A DNA stretch of 21,815 nucleotides from assembly GCA_018062515.1 (NCBI GenBank), contig JAGOSC010000044.1, forward strand, positions 1 through 21,815, read 5' to 3'. Each line of letters begins with the position of its first letter. The stretch's first letter is position 1. Source of the stretch: Candidatus Omnitrophota bacterium (GTDB lineage Bacteria > Omnitrophota > Gorgyraeia > Zapsychrales > Zapsychraceae). A program made the translations under genes and the position numbers. The notes below the pieces were generated by a model, which did not search any database, was not told the DNA's origin, and was given only the letters and a program-made list of their open reading frames with translations. Shown here in pieces: positions 7,816-14,126 of this stretch.

Positions 7816-8132
7816 AGTAACCTCGGGGAGGAAAGTCCGAGCTCCACAGGATAATGTACTCAGATAATACTGAGCCTTGCTCACGCAAGAGGATTAGAGC
7901 TACAGTGACGATGCCTTTGATCATTCAAAGGAGTGAAACGAGCAATCTCTACATGGAGCAATGCTAAATAGGCAGAAATTTCGCATCGACTTTGTCGATG
8001 CTTAAACGAATTGATCCGGTTCGTCGATCTGCGGGTTGGCTGCAAGAGTTTAAGGAGTAATCCTTAAAGTAAGTTGAATAACCATCCATCAGTAATGATG
8101 AACAAAACTCGGCTTATGAACCTGTTTTTTTG
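7760..8132 (+). ncRNA. rnpB: RNase P RNA, type A
   Basis: The RNA subunit that matures tRNA 5' ends. Conserved blocks are clear: GGAGGAAAGTCCGAGCTCC (7828-7845), TGGAGC...CTAAATAGG, GGTTGGCTGC and ACTCGGCTTAT (8107-8117). Helices I can pair: P1 7761-7771/8121-8131 (11 bp); P2 7776-7782/8080-8086; P3 outer CCCCG 7784-7788/7824-7828 and inner 7792-7801/7807-7816 (10 bp, AAAAA loop); P4 near 7837/8108; P5 7841-7846/7954-7959; P6 GGAT 7849-7852/8014-8017; P8 CTCAG/CTGAG; P9 CTTGC/GCAAG; P10 TAGAG/CTCTA; P12 CCTTTGA/TCAAAGG; P15 7972-7976/8028-8032; P16 7983-7990/7994-8001; P17 8006-8010/8020-8024; P18 8049-8056/8061-8068 with GTAA loop; P19 8087-8091/8096-8100 with GTAA loop. P13 and P14 appear absent. 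The 5' ~56 nt lie inside the RNase HI gene. No convincing promoter is visible upstream, so processing from the rnhA transcript or a weak internal promoter is possible. Confidence 0.93.
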
Positions 8133-8138
8133 TTACTT

Positions 8139-8191
8139 CAGATATTTATCCGTTATCAACGGATAAATATCTGTTGAATATTTATTTTTTT
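8139..8191 (+). terminator. Long perfect hairpin after RNase P RNA, probable terminator
   Basis: A perfect 16-bp stem: the arm 8139-8154 pairs with 8158-8173 around a 3-nt ATC loop. It begins 7 nt after the P1 3' strand. The T run (TTTTTTT, 8185-8191) starts 11 nt beyond the stem rather than immediately. It is thus an imperfect intrinsic terminator, or a 3'-end protecting or processing hairpin. Confidence 0.6.
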
Positions 8192-8201
8192 ATCATGAAA
8201 T

Positions 8202-8222
8202 AATTTTACGCGGTGTAAAATT
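8202..8222. repeat. Inverted repeat abutting the yebC -10 box, candidate operator
   Basis: AATTTTAC (8202-8209) and GTAAAATT (8215-8222) are perfectly complementary across a 5-bp GCGGT centre. The dyad occupies the -35/spacer region directly before TATAAT at 8223. Its position suits a transcription-factor site, but its AT-rich arms could also arise by chance. Confidence 0.4.
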
Positions 8223-8228
8223 TATAAT
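8223..8228 (+). promoter_or_regulatory. -10 element of the yebC-plsY operon promoter
   Basis: A perfect TATAAT at 8223-8228 lies 25 nt before the yebC ATG, with a predicted start near 8235. No recognisable -35 occurs at 16-18 bp upstream (ATAATT region); instead the dyad 8202-8222 sits there, which would fit an activator- or repressor-controlled promoter. The leader holds a consensus AGGAGG at 8241-8246. Confidence 0.5.
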
Positions 8229-8253
8229 TCAGAATCATTGAGGAGGAGTTGGA

Positions 8254-9012
8254 ATGTCAGGACATAGTAAATGGGCAAGTATTAAACATAAAAAGGGCGC
8301 ATTAGATGCTAAGAGAGGCGCTGCCTTTTCAAAGATGGCAAAAGAACTTACAGCGATTGCAAAAAGTGGTGGAGGCGACCCGGTTACTAATTCTTCTTTG
8401 AGAAATTGTATTGATCGGGCAAAATTCATCAACATGCCTAAGGATAAGATTGACAATGCCATCAAAAAAGGGACCGGCGAAATACCTGGTGTTGTTTATG
8501 AGGAAATATCATTTGATGCGTATGGTCCCGGTGGAGTAGCGATGTTGATCACCGGTTTAACCGATAACAATAATCGAACAACGGCTGAAATAAAGGCTAT
8601 TCTGAAACGTAGAAATGGAAGTTCGGCCGGAGCAGGTGCCACATCATATTTATTTACCAAAAAAGGTTTTATTTCTATCGAGAAAAATAAAATTAGCGAA
8701 GATGAGATTATGAGTATTGCACTTGATGCAGGTGCGGAAGATATCGTCTCTCAAGGTAATTTTCACGAAATCACGACGAGTATTAATGACTTATTTAAGG
8801 TTAAAGATGTGATTACCGCTAAAGGTATTCCTCTGGTTACGGCGGAAATGACAATGATACCGAGTAATTACGTTAAGGTCGAAGGTGATAGCGCTAAACA
8901 GCTTTTGGCTTTGATGGAATCCTTGGAAGAACATGAAGACGTTCAAAACGTATATGCCAATTTTGATATTTCTGATGAAGAAATGGAACGTATTGCGGCT
9001 GCTGAAGAATAA
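8254..9012 (+). CDS. yebC: YebC/PmpR/TACO1 family translation-associated protein
   Basis: 252 residues matching the family from the first residue: SGHSKWASIKHKKGALDAKRG (conserved GHSKW.NIKHKK.A.DAKRG), KSGGGDP, NMPKDKIDNAIKKGTGE (family NMPKDNIERAIKKGTG) and the central YGPGGVA followed by NRTTAEI. The three-domain family was first described as a DNA-binding regulator. More recent work assigns it to translation, helping ribosomes through difficult stretches such as polyproline. Length is normal. Start supported by AGGAGG (8241-8246) 7 nt upstream. It heads the long operon, and its stop codon shares one base with the ruvC ATG; yebC-ruvC adjacency is common in bacteria. Confidence 0.96.
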   Translation: MSGHSKWASIKHKKGALDAKRGAAFSKMAKELTAIAKSGGGDPVTNSSLRNCIDRAKFINMPKDKIDNAIKKGTGEIPGVVYEEISFDAYGPGGVAMLITGLTDNNNRTTAEIKAILKRRNGSSAGAGATSYLFTKKGFISIEKNKISEDEIMSIALDAGAEDIVSQGNFHEITTSINDLFKVKDVITAKGIPLVTAEMTMIPSNYVKVEGDSAKQLLALMESLEEHEDVQNVYANFDISDEEMERIAAAEE

Positions 9013-9494
9013 TGCGTATTCTTGGCGTCGACCCAGGAACAAGAGTTACGGGTTATGCGTTTGTTGAATCCGTCGGAAACCATCCTAAGATTCTTGAAGT
9101 CGGGACAATTGAACCAAAATCCACGGAACCACTGAATAAAAGAATTCATAAAATTTATCTCATTCTTGATCAATTGATTCAGCAGTTTAAACCTGAGGTG
9201 TTGGTGCTGGAAAAATTGTATTCCCATTATAAACATCCGGCCACCGCAGCTATTATTGGACATGTCCGCGGCGTTATTTGTCTTCTCAGCGCGAAGGAAA
9301 ATGTAGAATTGGTCGAACACAGTGTTAAGCGTATTCGAAAGGCCGTCACCGGCAATGGAAACGCTACTAAAGTTCAAACTCGTCGGCTCGTCGCTGATGT
9401 CTTTAAACTGGACGAAGAGAAGTTACCATTAGATGCGAGTGACGCTCTGGCCTTGAGTCTCGGTTACATTTATATGGATGCGCGGAAAATATGA
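9012..9494 (+). CDS. ruvC: Holliday junction resolvase RuvC
   Basis: Endonuclease that cuts four-way junctions late in homologous recombination. The 160 residues contain the complete catalytic set: D7 (GVDPGTRVTGYA), E67 (VLEKLY), D141 and D144 (PLDASDALALSLGY). The conserved loop GNGNATKVQ (115-122) is also present. Length is typical for a compact RuvC. The ATG overlaps the yebC stop (TAATG), and its own stop overlaps the ruvA start by 4 nt (ATGA), so translation of the three is probably coupled. Confidence 0.96.
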   Translation: MRILGVDPGTRVTGYAFVESVGNHPKILEVGTIEPKSTEPLNKRIHKIYLILDQLIQQFKPEVLVLEKLYSHYKHPATAAIIGHVRGVICLLSAKENVELVEHSVKRIRKAVTGNGNATKVQTRRLVADVFKLDEEKLPLDASDALALSLGYIYMDARKI

Positions 9495-10120
9495 TTGTAA
9501 AAATTTCTGGAAAGCTTGTTGAAAAAAAAGAACATTCAGTTGTTTTAAAGGTCCAAGGGCTTTATTATGAAATCATGGTTCCGGTCACCGTTCTCCAACG
9601 GTTGGATGAGATCACCGACAGCGCGGGCGAAATTGAATTGATTACATTTCATTATCTTCAAATGGGACAGACCAGCGCATTTCCGTGTCTCATAGGTTTT
9701 ATCAATAATATTGAATGCGATTTTTTTCAGCAGTTTATTAAAGTATCTGGCATTGGCCCACGGGCTGCGGTGAGGGCCATCAGTAAACCGATCAGCGAAA
9801 TTACCCAGGCGATTGATACGGGCGACATTGACGCGTTAAAAAGTTTACCGGGTATCGGCATGCAGCGCGCGAAGGAAATTGTTGCCAAGTTGCAGGGCAA
9901 AGTCGGCAAATACGGATTATTGCAAGATAAGATCCCGCAAAATCAAAAAGTCTCGTCGGTACCAGATTGGCAGCAAGAGGCCGTGGATGTTTTGTCGCAG
10001 CTTCAATATAAAAGAAATGAAGCTCAGAATATGATAGACCAGGCTTTAAAACAGAATGCGTCGATCAAAACGACGGAAGAATTGTTAAACGAGATCTACA
10101 AACAAAAGGTGAAAAATTAA
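9491..10120 (+). CDS. ruvA: Holliday junction DNA helicase subunit RuvA
   Basis: Tetrameric junction-binding protein that loads the RuvB motor. The 209 residues show domain I (OB-fold, ~1-65: MIVKISGKLVEKKEHSVVLK, family-typical start MI..L.G.L), domain II with two helix-hairpin-helix motifs (KVSGIGPRAAVRAI, 84-97; LKSLPGIGMQRAKEIVAKL, 116-134) and a C-terminal helical domain III (~160-205: DVLSQLQYKRNEAQNMIDQA) that contacts RuvB. Normal length. ruvB is not next, although ruvA-ruvB pairing is usual, so the motor must be encoded elsewhere. Overlaps ruvC by 4 nt and scpB by 1 nt. Confidence 0.95.
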   Translation: MIVKISGKLVEKKEHSVVLKVQGLYYEIMVPVTVLQRLDEITDSAGEIELITFHYLQMGQTSAFPCLIGFINNIECDFFQQFIKVSGIGPRAAVRAISKPISEITQAIDTGDIDALKSLPGIGMQRAKEIVAKLQGKVGKYGLLQDKIPQNQKVSSVPDWQQEAVDVLSQLQYKRNEAQNMIDQALKQNASIKTTEELLNEIYKQKVKN

Positions 10121-10935
10121 TGGAAAAGAATACCACTGAACCGTTGCAATATATTCAAGGAGTCGTGGAAGCGTTGCTTTTTGTTAATGAAAGGCCTATT
10201 ACTGTCGATCAAATCAAACGTGTGCTCGAAACCGTCACCCCGACGGAAATCAAAAACGCGATTGAAGCTCTCAATAACGAATATCGTTCCCGCAGCGGAG
10301 GAATCACTATTCAGGAAATTGCCGGCGGCTATCAAATGTTAAGCAATCCGGAATATGTGACCTACATACGAAATTTTTATAAAACAAAACATAAAGAAAA
10401 ATTGTCCAAACCGGCTTTGGAAACATTGGCGATTATTGCCTACAAACAACCGGTTACCCGCGCTGATGTTGAAGTCATCAGAGGAGTCAACTCCGATGGC
10501 GTTGTCGCTCATTTACTTGAAAAGGAATTAATTAAATTAGGTGGACGGAAAGAAGTTCCCGGCCGGCCGTTTTTGTATGAAACCACAAAACAATTTTTAG
10601 AATATTTTGGTCTTAAATCTTTGGAGGTGTTGCCGAATTTGGAAGAATTAATCGCCTTGCAAGCCAAATCTGAAGAGGCTTCGGCAAGTGACGGAGATAT
10701 CGACGGGGACGGGACAGTTGAGAATTCTTTGGAAAGACAAAAAAGATTGGCGATCGCCGTCGCAGAGAGTGAAAATATCCAAGTACCTTTAGAAGAAAAT
10801 AAAACAATTCATCCAACTAACCAAGATCAATGGAAACAAGAATCGTCTGATGAAACATCTTCATTAGATCAGTCCGATCATTCCCCCGTCGGGGCTATGA
10901 CCATTGAAGACAATAATCCATTACAAGAAGAGTAA
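10120..10935 (+). CDS. scpB: Segregation and condensation protein B (ScpB) with acidic C-terminal tail
   Basis: ScpB joins ScpA as the kleisin-associated part of the SMC chromosome-organising complex. Residues ~10-90 and ~95-170 form the two winged-helix domains. Recognisable blocks are VVEALLFVNERPIT, GGYQMLSNPEY, LSKPALETLAIIAYKQPVTRADVE (93-116) and IRGVNSDGVVAHLLEKELI. These end in GRPFLYETTKQFLEYFGLKSLEVLP (~145-170). Typical ScpB proteins stop soon after that point. Here a further ~90-residue, Glu/Asp/Ser/Gln-rich, low-complexity tail follows, ending NNPLQEE, probably disordered. scpA is not adjacent in this window. ATG overlaps the ruvA stop; pheA begins 4 nt after the stop. Confidence 0.93.
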   Translation: MEKNTTEPLQYIQGVVEALLFVNERPITVDQIKRVLETVTPTEIKNAIEALNNEYRSRSGGITIQEIAGGYQMLSNPEYVTYIRNFYKTKHKEKLSKPALETLAIIAYKQPVTRADVEVIRGVNSDGVVAHLLEKELIKLGGRKEVPGRPFLYETTKQFLEYFGLKSLEVLPNLEELIALQAKSEEASASDGDIDGDGTVENSLERQKRLAIAVAESENIQVPLEENKTIHPTNQDQWKQESSDETSSLDQSDHSPVGAMTIEDNNPLQEE

Positions 10936-10939
10936 ACGA

Positions 10940-12001
10940 ATGAGTTTAAATAATTTTCGAAAAAAAATAGACCAGATCGACGAGAAAGTTATTAAATTAT
11001 TGAATGAACGGGCGGAAATGAGCCAGTCCATCGGACGGAAAAAGTTAGAAAGCAATACCGGTATTTACGCTCCGGCCCGCGAAAAAGAAATATTTGATAA
11101 TATTAAAAAGTTAAATCAAGGTCCAATGACCATGGAAGCGTTTGAGGCGATTTATCGGGAAATTATGTCCTCGTCGCTGGCGCTTGAGAAGTCAATTAAA
11201 ATTGCTTACCTAGGTATCGAGGGGTCATATACCCATTTAGCTGCTAATAAAAAGTTTGGGTCCCAAGTCGGCTATTCTCCTTGCAATAGTGTCCTGGATG
11301 TTTTTCAACAGGTTGAAAATGATGAATGTGAGTATGGTGTTGTTCCGATCGAAAATTCTACTGAAGGTGTGGTAACACATACGATTGATATGTTGGTGGA
11401 TTCGGAACTCAAGATTTGCGCTCAGATTTATATGAAAATTTCTCATAACTTGATTTCTAAATCAGCATTTTCACAGATCAAAAAGATTTATTCAAATCCG
11501 CAAGTGTTTGGTCAGTGCCGGAATTGGCTGCATAAGAATATGCCGTCCGTCAGTTTGATTCCCGTCGAGTCAACGAGTAAAGCAGCACAGTTGGCCGCCA
11601 ATGAGAATGGGGCCGCAGCGATTTCATCCGGTTTGGCCGCCAAAATATATAAGTTAAAAATTCTTAAATCGAATATTCAAGACATCGCGCATAACACCAC
11701 GCGGTTTCTAGTTATTTCCAAACAGGATGTCCCGTCGACGGGAAAAGACCGGACAACCATTATATTTTCTATTAAAGATAAAGTCGGTGCTCTGCACGCG
11801 ATGCTAACGCCGTTTTATCAAAATAAAATTAATTTAACAAAAATTGAGTCTCGACCATCAAAAAAACGCGCATGGGATTATTATTTTTTTGTCGACTTTG
11901 AAGGACATCGTTCGGATCGGAATGTAAAGTTAGCATTAAATCAACTGGAAAATATGTGCAAGTATTTGAAGATCGTCGGGTCATATCCAAGTTTGGATTG
12001 A
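10940..12001 (+). CDS. pheA: Bifunctional chorismate mutase / prephenate dehydratase (P-protein)
   Basis: Converts chorismate to prephenate and prephenate to phenylpyruvate, the route to phenylalanine. Domains in 353 residues: AroQ-type chorismate mutase (~1-82: FRKKIDQIDEKVIKLLNER, with basic RKK and a later REKEIF), prephenate dehydratase (~87-262: AYLGIEGSYTHLAA, PIENSTEGVV at 136-145, and the catalytic TTRF at 253-256), and a C-terminal ACT domain (270-353) with GALH (283-286) and ESRP (303-306). The intact ESRP element suggests phenylalanine feedback control. I chose the ATG at 10940, preceded by GAAGAG at 10927-10932, over an in-frame TTG at 10904 inside scpB. The next gene starts 1 nt after the stop. 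Confidence 0.96.
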   Translation: MSLNNFRKKIDQIDEKVIKLLNERAEMSQSIGRKKLESNTGIYAPAREKEIFDNIKKLNQGPMTMEAFEAIYREIMSSSLALEKSIKIAYLGIEGSYTHLAANKKFGSQVGYSPCNSVLDVFQQVENDECEYGVVPIENSTEGVVTHTIDMLVDSELKICAQIYMKISHNLISKSAFSQIKKIYSNPQVFGQCRNWLHKNMPSVSLIPVESTSKAAQLAANENGAAAISSGLAAKIYKLKILKSNIQDIAHNTTRFLVISKQDVPSTGKDRTTIIFSIKDKVGALHAMLTPFYQNKINLTKIESRPSKKRAWDYYFFVDFEGHRSDRNVKLALNQLENMCKYLKIVGSYPSLD

Positions 12002-12002
12002 T

Positions 12003-13097
12003 ATGCGAGATTTGAAAAATTTAGCGAAGAAAACGGTATTTACCATAAAGCCTTATGTTCCTGGTAAACCGATTGAAGAGGTCAAGCGTGAACTCGGCTT
12101 AAAAGAAGTCATTAAGCTTGCCTCGAATGAAAATCCTTATGGTCCTTCGCCCAAAGTCCTCAAGGCTATTCACGCCGCTGCTTTGCAAATCAACCGTTAT
12201 CCCGACGGGAACTGTTTTTATCTTCGAAAAGTATTAAGTCAATATCTCAATGTAGCTCCCAATCAGCTTATATTCGGTAATGGATCGGATGAACTTATCG
12301 TTCTGGCGGCGAGATTGTTTGTCAATGAAGGGGATGAGGTCATTAGTGCCAAACCGTCTTTTTTGATTTATGATATCGCCTCCAAAATTGCCGGTGCCAA
12401 TATTAAGAGTATCCCTTTAAATAATTTTCATTATGATCTCGATGGCATGAAAAAAGCGATTACCGATAAAACGCGTATTATTTTTTTGGGTAACCCGGAT
12501 AATCCGTCGGGGACATATTTAAAACAAAAAGATGTGGAAAGATTTTTGGAAGGCATTCCTGAGGATATTTTGATCTTCTTCGATGAGGCATATTACGAAT
12601 ATGTGAACGCTAAAGATTATGTGGATTCGATCAAATTATTAAAGAAACACAAAAATGTTATTGTCACGCGGACATTTTCCAAGATGTATGGTTTAGCTGG
12701 ATTAAGAGTCGGTTATGGTATTGCTCATCCGGAAGTTTGTGATTTATTCGACCGCATGCGGGAACCATTTAATATTAATTCCATTGCTCAAGCCGCCGCG
12801 ATGACGTGTTTGAATGATCAAAAATATTATCAAAATGTCGCCAAGAAAATTGATACACAGAGAAATTTCTTATATGAATCTTTTAAGAAGCTGAAATTAA
12901 ATTTTCAGCCGAGCAGCACTAATTTTACTCTGGTCAAAGTTAATGGGGATGCGTCGAGCGTGGTAAAAAAATTAATGGAAAACGGTATTATAGTCAGGGA
13001 CATGAGCACGTGGGGTATGGAACACTATATCCGGATTACCGTCGGATCAAAGGAAGAAAACCAAAAGCTGGTTAAAGCTTTAGGAAAGATACTATGA
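12003..13097 (+). CDS. hisC: HisC-family aminotransferase (histidinol-phosphate / aromatic)
   Basis: PLP-dependent fold-type I aminotransferase of 364 residues. Seen: KLASNENPYGPSPK (38-51), the substrate-contact YPDGN (66-70), NGSDELI, NPDNPSG (164-170), DEAYYEY (194-200) and the PLP lysine K227 in TRTFSKMYGLAGLRVGYG. The family name is histidinol-phosphate aminotransferase. Its place between pheA, aroF and tyrA, with no his genes around, suggests it transaminates phenylpyruvate and 4-hydroxyphenylpyruvate (or prephenate), perhaps also histidinol phosphate. The sequence alone does not settle substrate choice. Overlaps the next gene by 4 nt (ATGA). Confidence 0.88.
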   Translation: MRDLKNLAKKTVFTIKPYVPGKPIEEVKRELGLKEVIKLASNENPYGPSPKVLKAIHAAALQINRYPDGNCFYLRKVLSQYLNVAPNQLIFGNGSDELIVLAARLFVNEGDEVISAKPSFLIYDIASKIAGANIKSIPLNNFHYDLDGMKKAITDKTRIIFLGNPDNPSGTYLKQKDVERFLEGIPEDILIFFDEAYYEYVNAKDYVDSIKLLKKHKNVIVTRTFSKMYGLAGLRVGYGIAHPEVCDLFDRMREPFNINSIAQAAAMTCLNDQKYYQNVAKKIDTQRNFLYESFKKLKLNFQPSSTNFTLVKVNGDASSVVKKLMENGIIVRDMSTWGMEHYIRITVGSKEENQKLVKALGKIL

Positions 13098-14110
13098 TTG
13101 TTGTTTTTAAACCTGACGCGACACAAGAGCAAATTGATCAAATCTTAATAAAGGCCGAAAAGCTTGGCCTTAAAACGAATGTTTCCAAAGGTATTGAAAG
13201 GACCATCGTCGGATTAATTGGTCCGGAAGAGATACTTCAGGTAACACCGTTGGCCGCGTTTGAAGGTGTTGAAAAAGTTATTCCTGTTTTGGCGCCTTAT
13301 CGTTTGGTTTCCCGGGAATATCAGCGGGAAGATTCGGTTATTACTATTCGTGAAAATTTAAAAATCGGGTCAAAAAGATTGCATGTCGTCGGCGGACCGT
13401 GTTCGGTGGAAGATAAAAATCAAATGTTCACGATCGCCCGGTCGATCAAGGAATCCGGGGCGACTATTCTTAGAGGCGGAGCTTTTAAGCCGAGGACATC
13501 TCCTTATGATTTTCAAGGCCTTGGAGAAGAGGGTTTGAAAATTCTTAAAGATGCCGGCGCTGCCAATGATTTGGCGACGGTGACCGAGGTTATGGACATT
13601 AGAGATCTCGATTTGATATGCCGCTACGCCGATATTTTGCAAATCGGGGCAAGAAATATGCAGAATTTTGCACTATTAAAGGAAGTAGGAAAGACAAGAA
13701 AAACGGTTGTACTTAAACGCGGAATGAGCGCGACCATCAAAGAATGGCTGATGTCAGCTGAGTATATTTTAGCCAACGGAAATTTTAATGTGATTTTTTG
13801 TGAACGGGGAATCAGGACATTTGAAACAGCGACGAGAAATACGCTGGATATTAATGCGGTGGCGGTGGTCAAACAATTATCGCATTTGCCCATCTTGGTA
13901 GATCCAAGTCACGCAACGGGACGTTGGGGATTAGTTTCACCGGCAGCGAAGGCAGCTGTTGCGGCCGGTTGTGACGGATTGATGATTGAAGTTCATCCGA
14001 ATCCAAAAGAGGCATTGTCCGACGGAGAACAATCTTTAATCCCGGATAAATTTAAGACATTGATGCAGGAATTAAAACAAGTTGCTCAAGCTGTTTCCAG
14101 AGAACTTTAA
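13094..14110 (+). CDS. aroF: 3-deoxy-7-phosphoheptulonate (DAHP) synthase, AroF/KDO8P-synthase-like type
   Basis: First step of the shikimate pathway, joining phosphoenolpyruvate and erythrose 4-phosphate. The 338 residues consist of an N-terminal ferredoxin-like regulatory domain (~1-70: MIVVFKPDATQEQIDQI, ERTIVGLIG) and a TIM barrel. Metal ligands are visible as C103 (GGPCSVE), H273 (DPSHATG), E299 (MIEVHP) and D310 (LSDGEQS). Substrate-site motifs are RGGAFKPRTSPYDFQG (127-142), IGARNMQNF and KRG (208-210). This is the Thermotoga-like class with N-terminal allosteric domain, where Tyr or Phe typically inhibits. It overlaps hisC by 4 nt and lies 16 nt before tyrA, so the committed step is co-expressed with both branch enzymes. 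Confidence 0.94.
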   Translation: MIVVFKPDATQEQIDQILIKAEKLGLKTNVSKGIERTIVGLIGPEEILQVTPLAAFEGVEKVIPVLAPYRLVSREYQREDSVITIRENLKIGSKRLHVVGGPCSVEDKNQMFTIARSIKESGATILRGGAFKPRTSPYDFQGLGEEGLKILKDAGAANDLATVTEVMDIRDLDLICRYADILQIGARNMQNFALLKEVGKTRKTVVLKRGMSATIKEWLMSAEYILANGNFNVIFCERGIRTFETATRNTLDINAVAVVKQLSHLPILVDPSHATGRWGLVSPAAKAAVAAGCDGLMIEVHPNPKEALSDGEQSLIPDKFKTLMQELKQVAQAVSREL

Positions 14111-14126
14111 CAAAGTGAGTGAAGAA

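Noticed and set aside
7813..8140. RNase P RNA limited to the region outside rnhA, closed by TGAAGTAAC/GTTACTTCA
   Set aside because: This would leave no P2 and no P3 and put the closing helix almost on top of the conserved P4 block. The upstream sequence supplies well-matched P1, P2 and P3 in the right order, so the longer RNA is preferred.
8943..9377. Minus-strand open frame of 144 codons opposite the yebC/ruvC junction
   Set aside because: It lies opposite two clear genes and shows no recognisable motif or ribosome site; shadow frame.
10904..10939. TTG start extending pheA into scpB
   Set aside because: The resulting N-terminal extension is not part of the chorismate mutase domain, and ATG 10940 has a ribosome site.
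14082..14126. TTG start extending tyrA into aroF
   Set aside because: The extra residues precede the dinucleotide-binding strand without family resemblance; starts at 14115-14130 are better placed.
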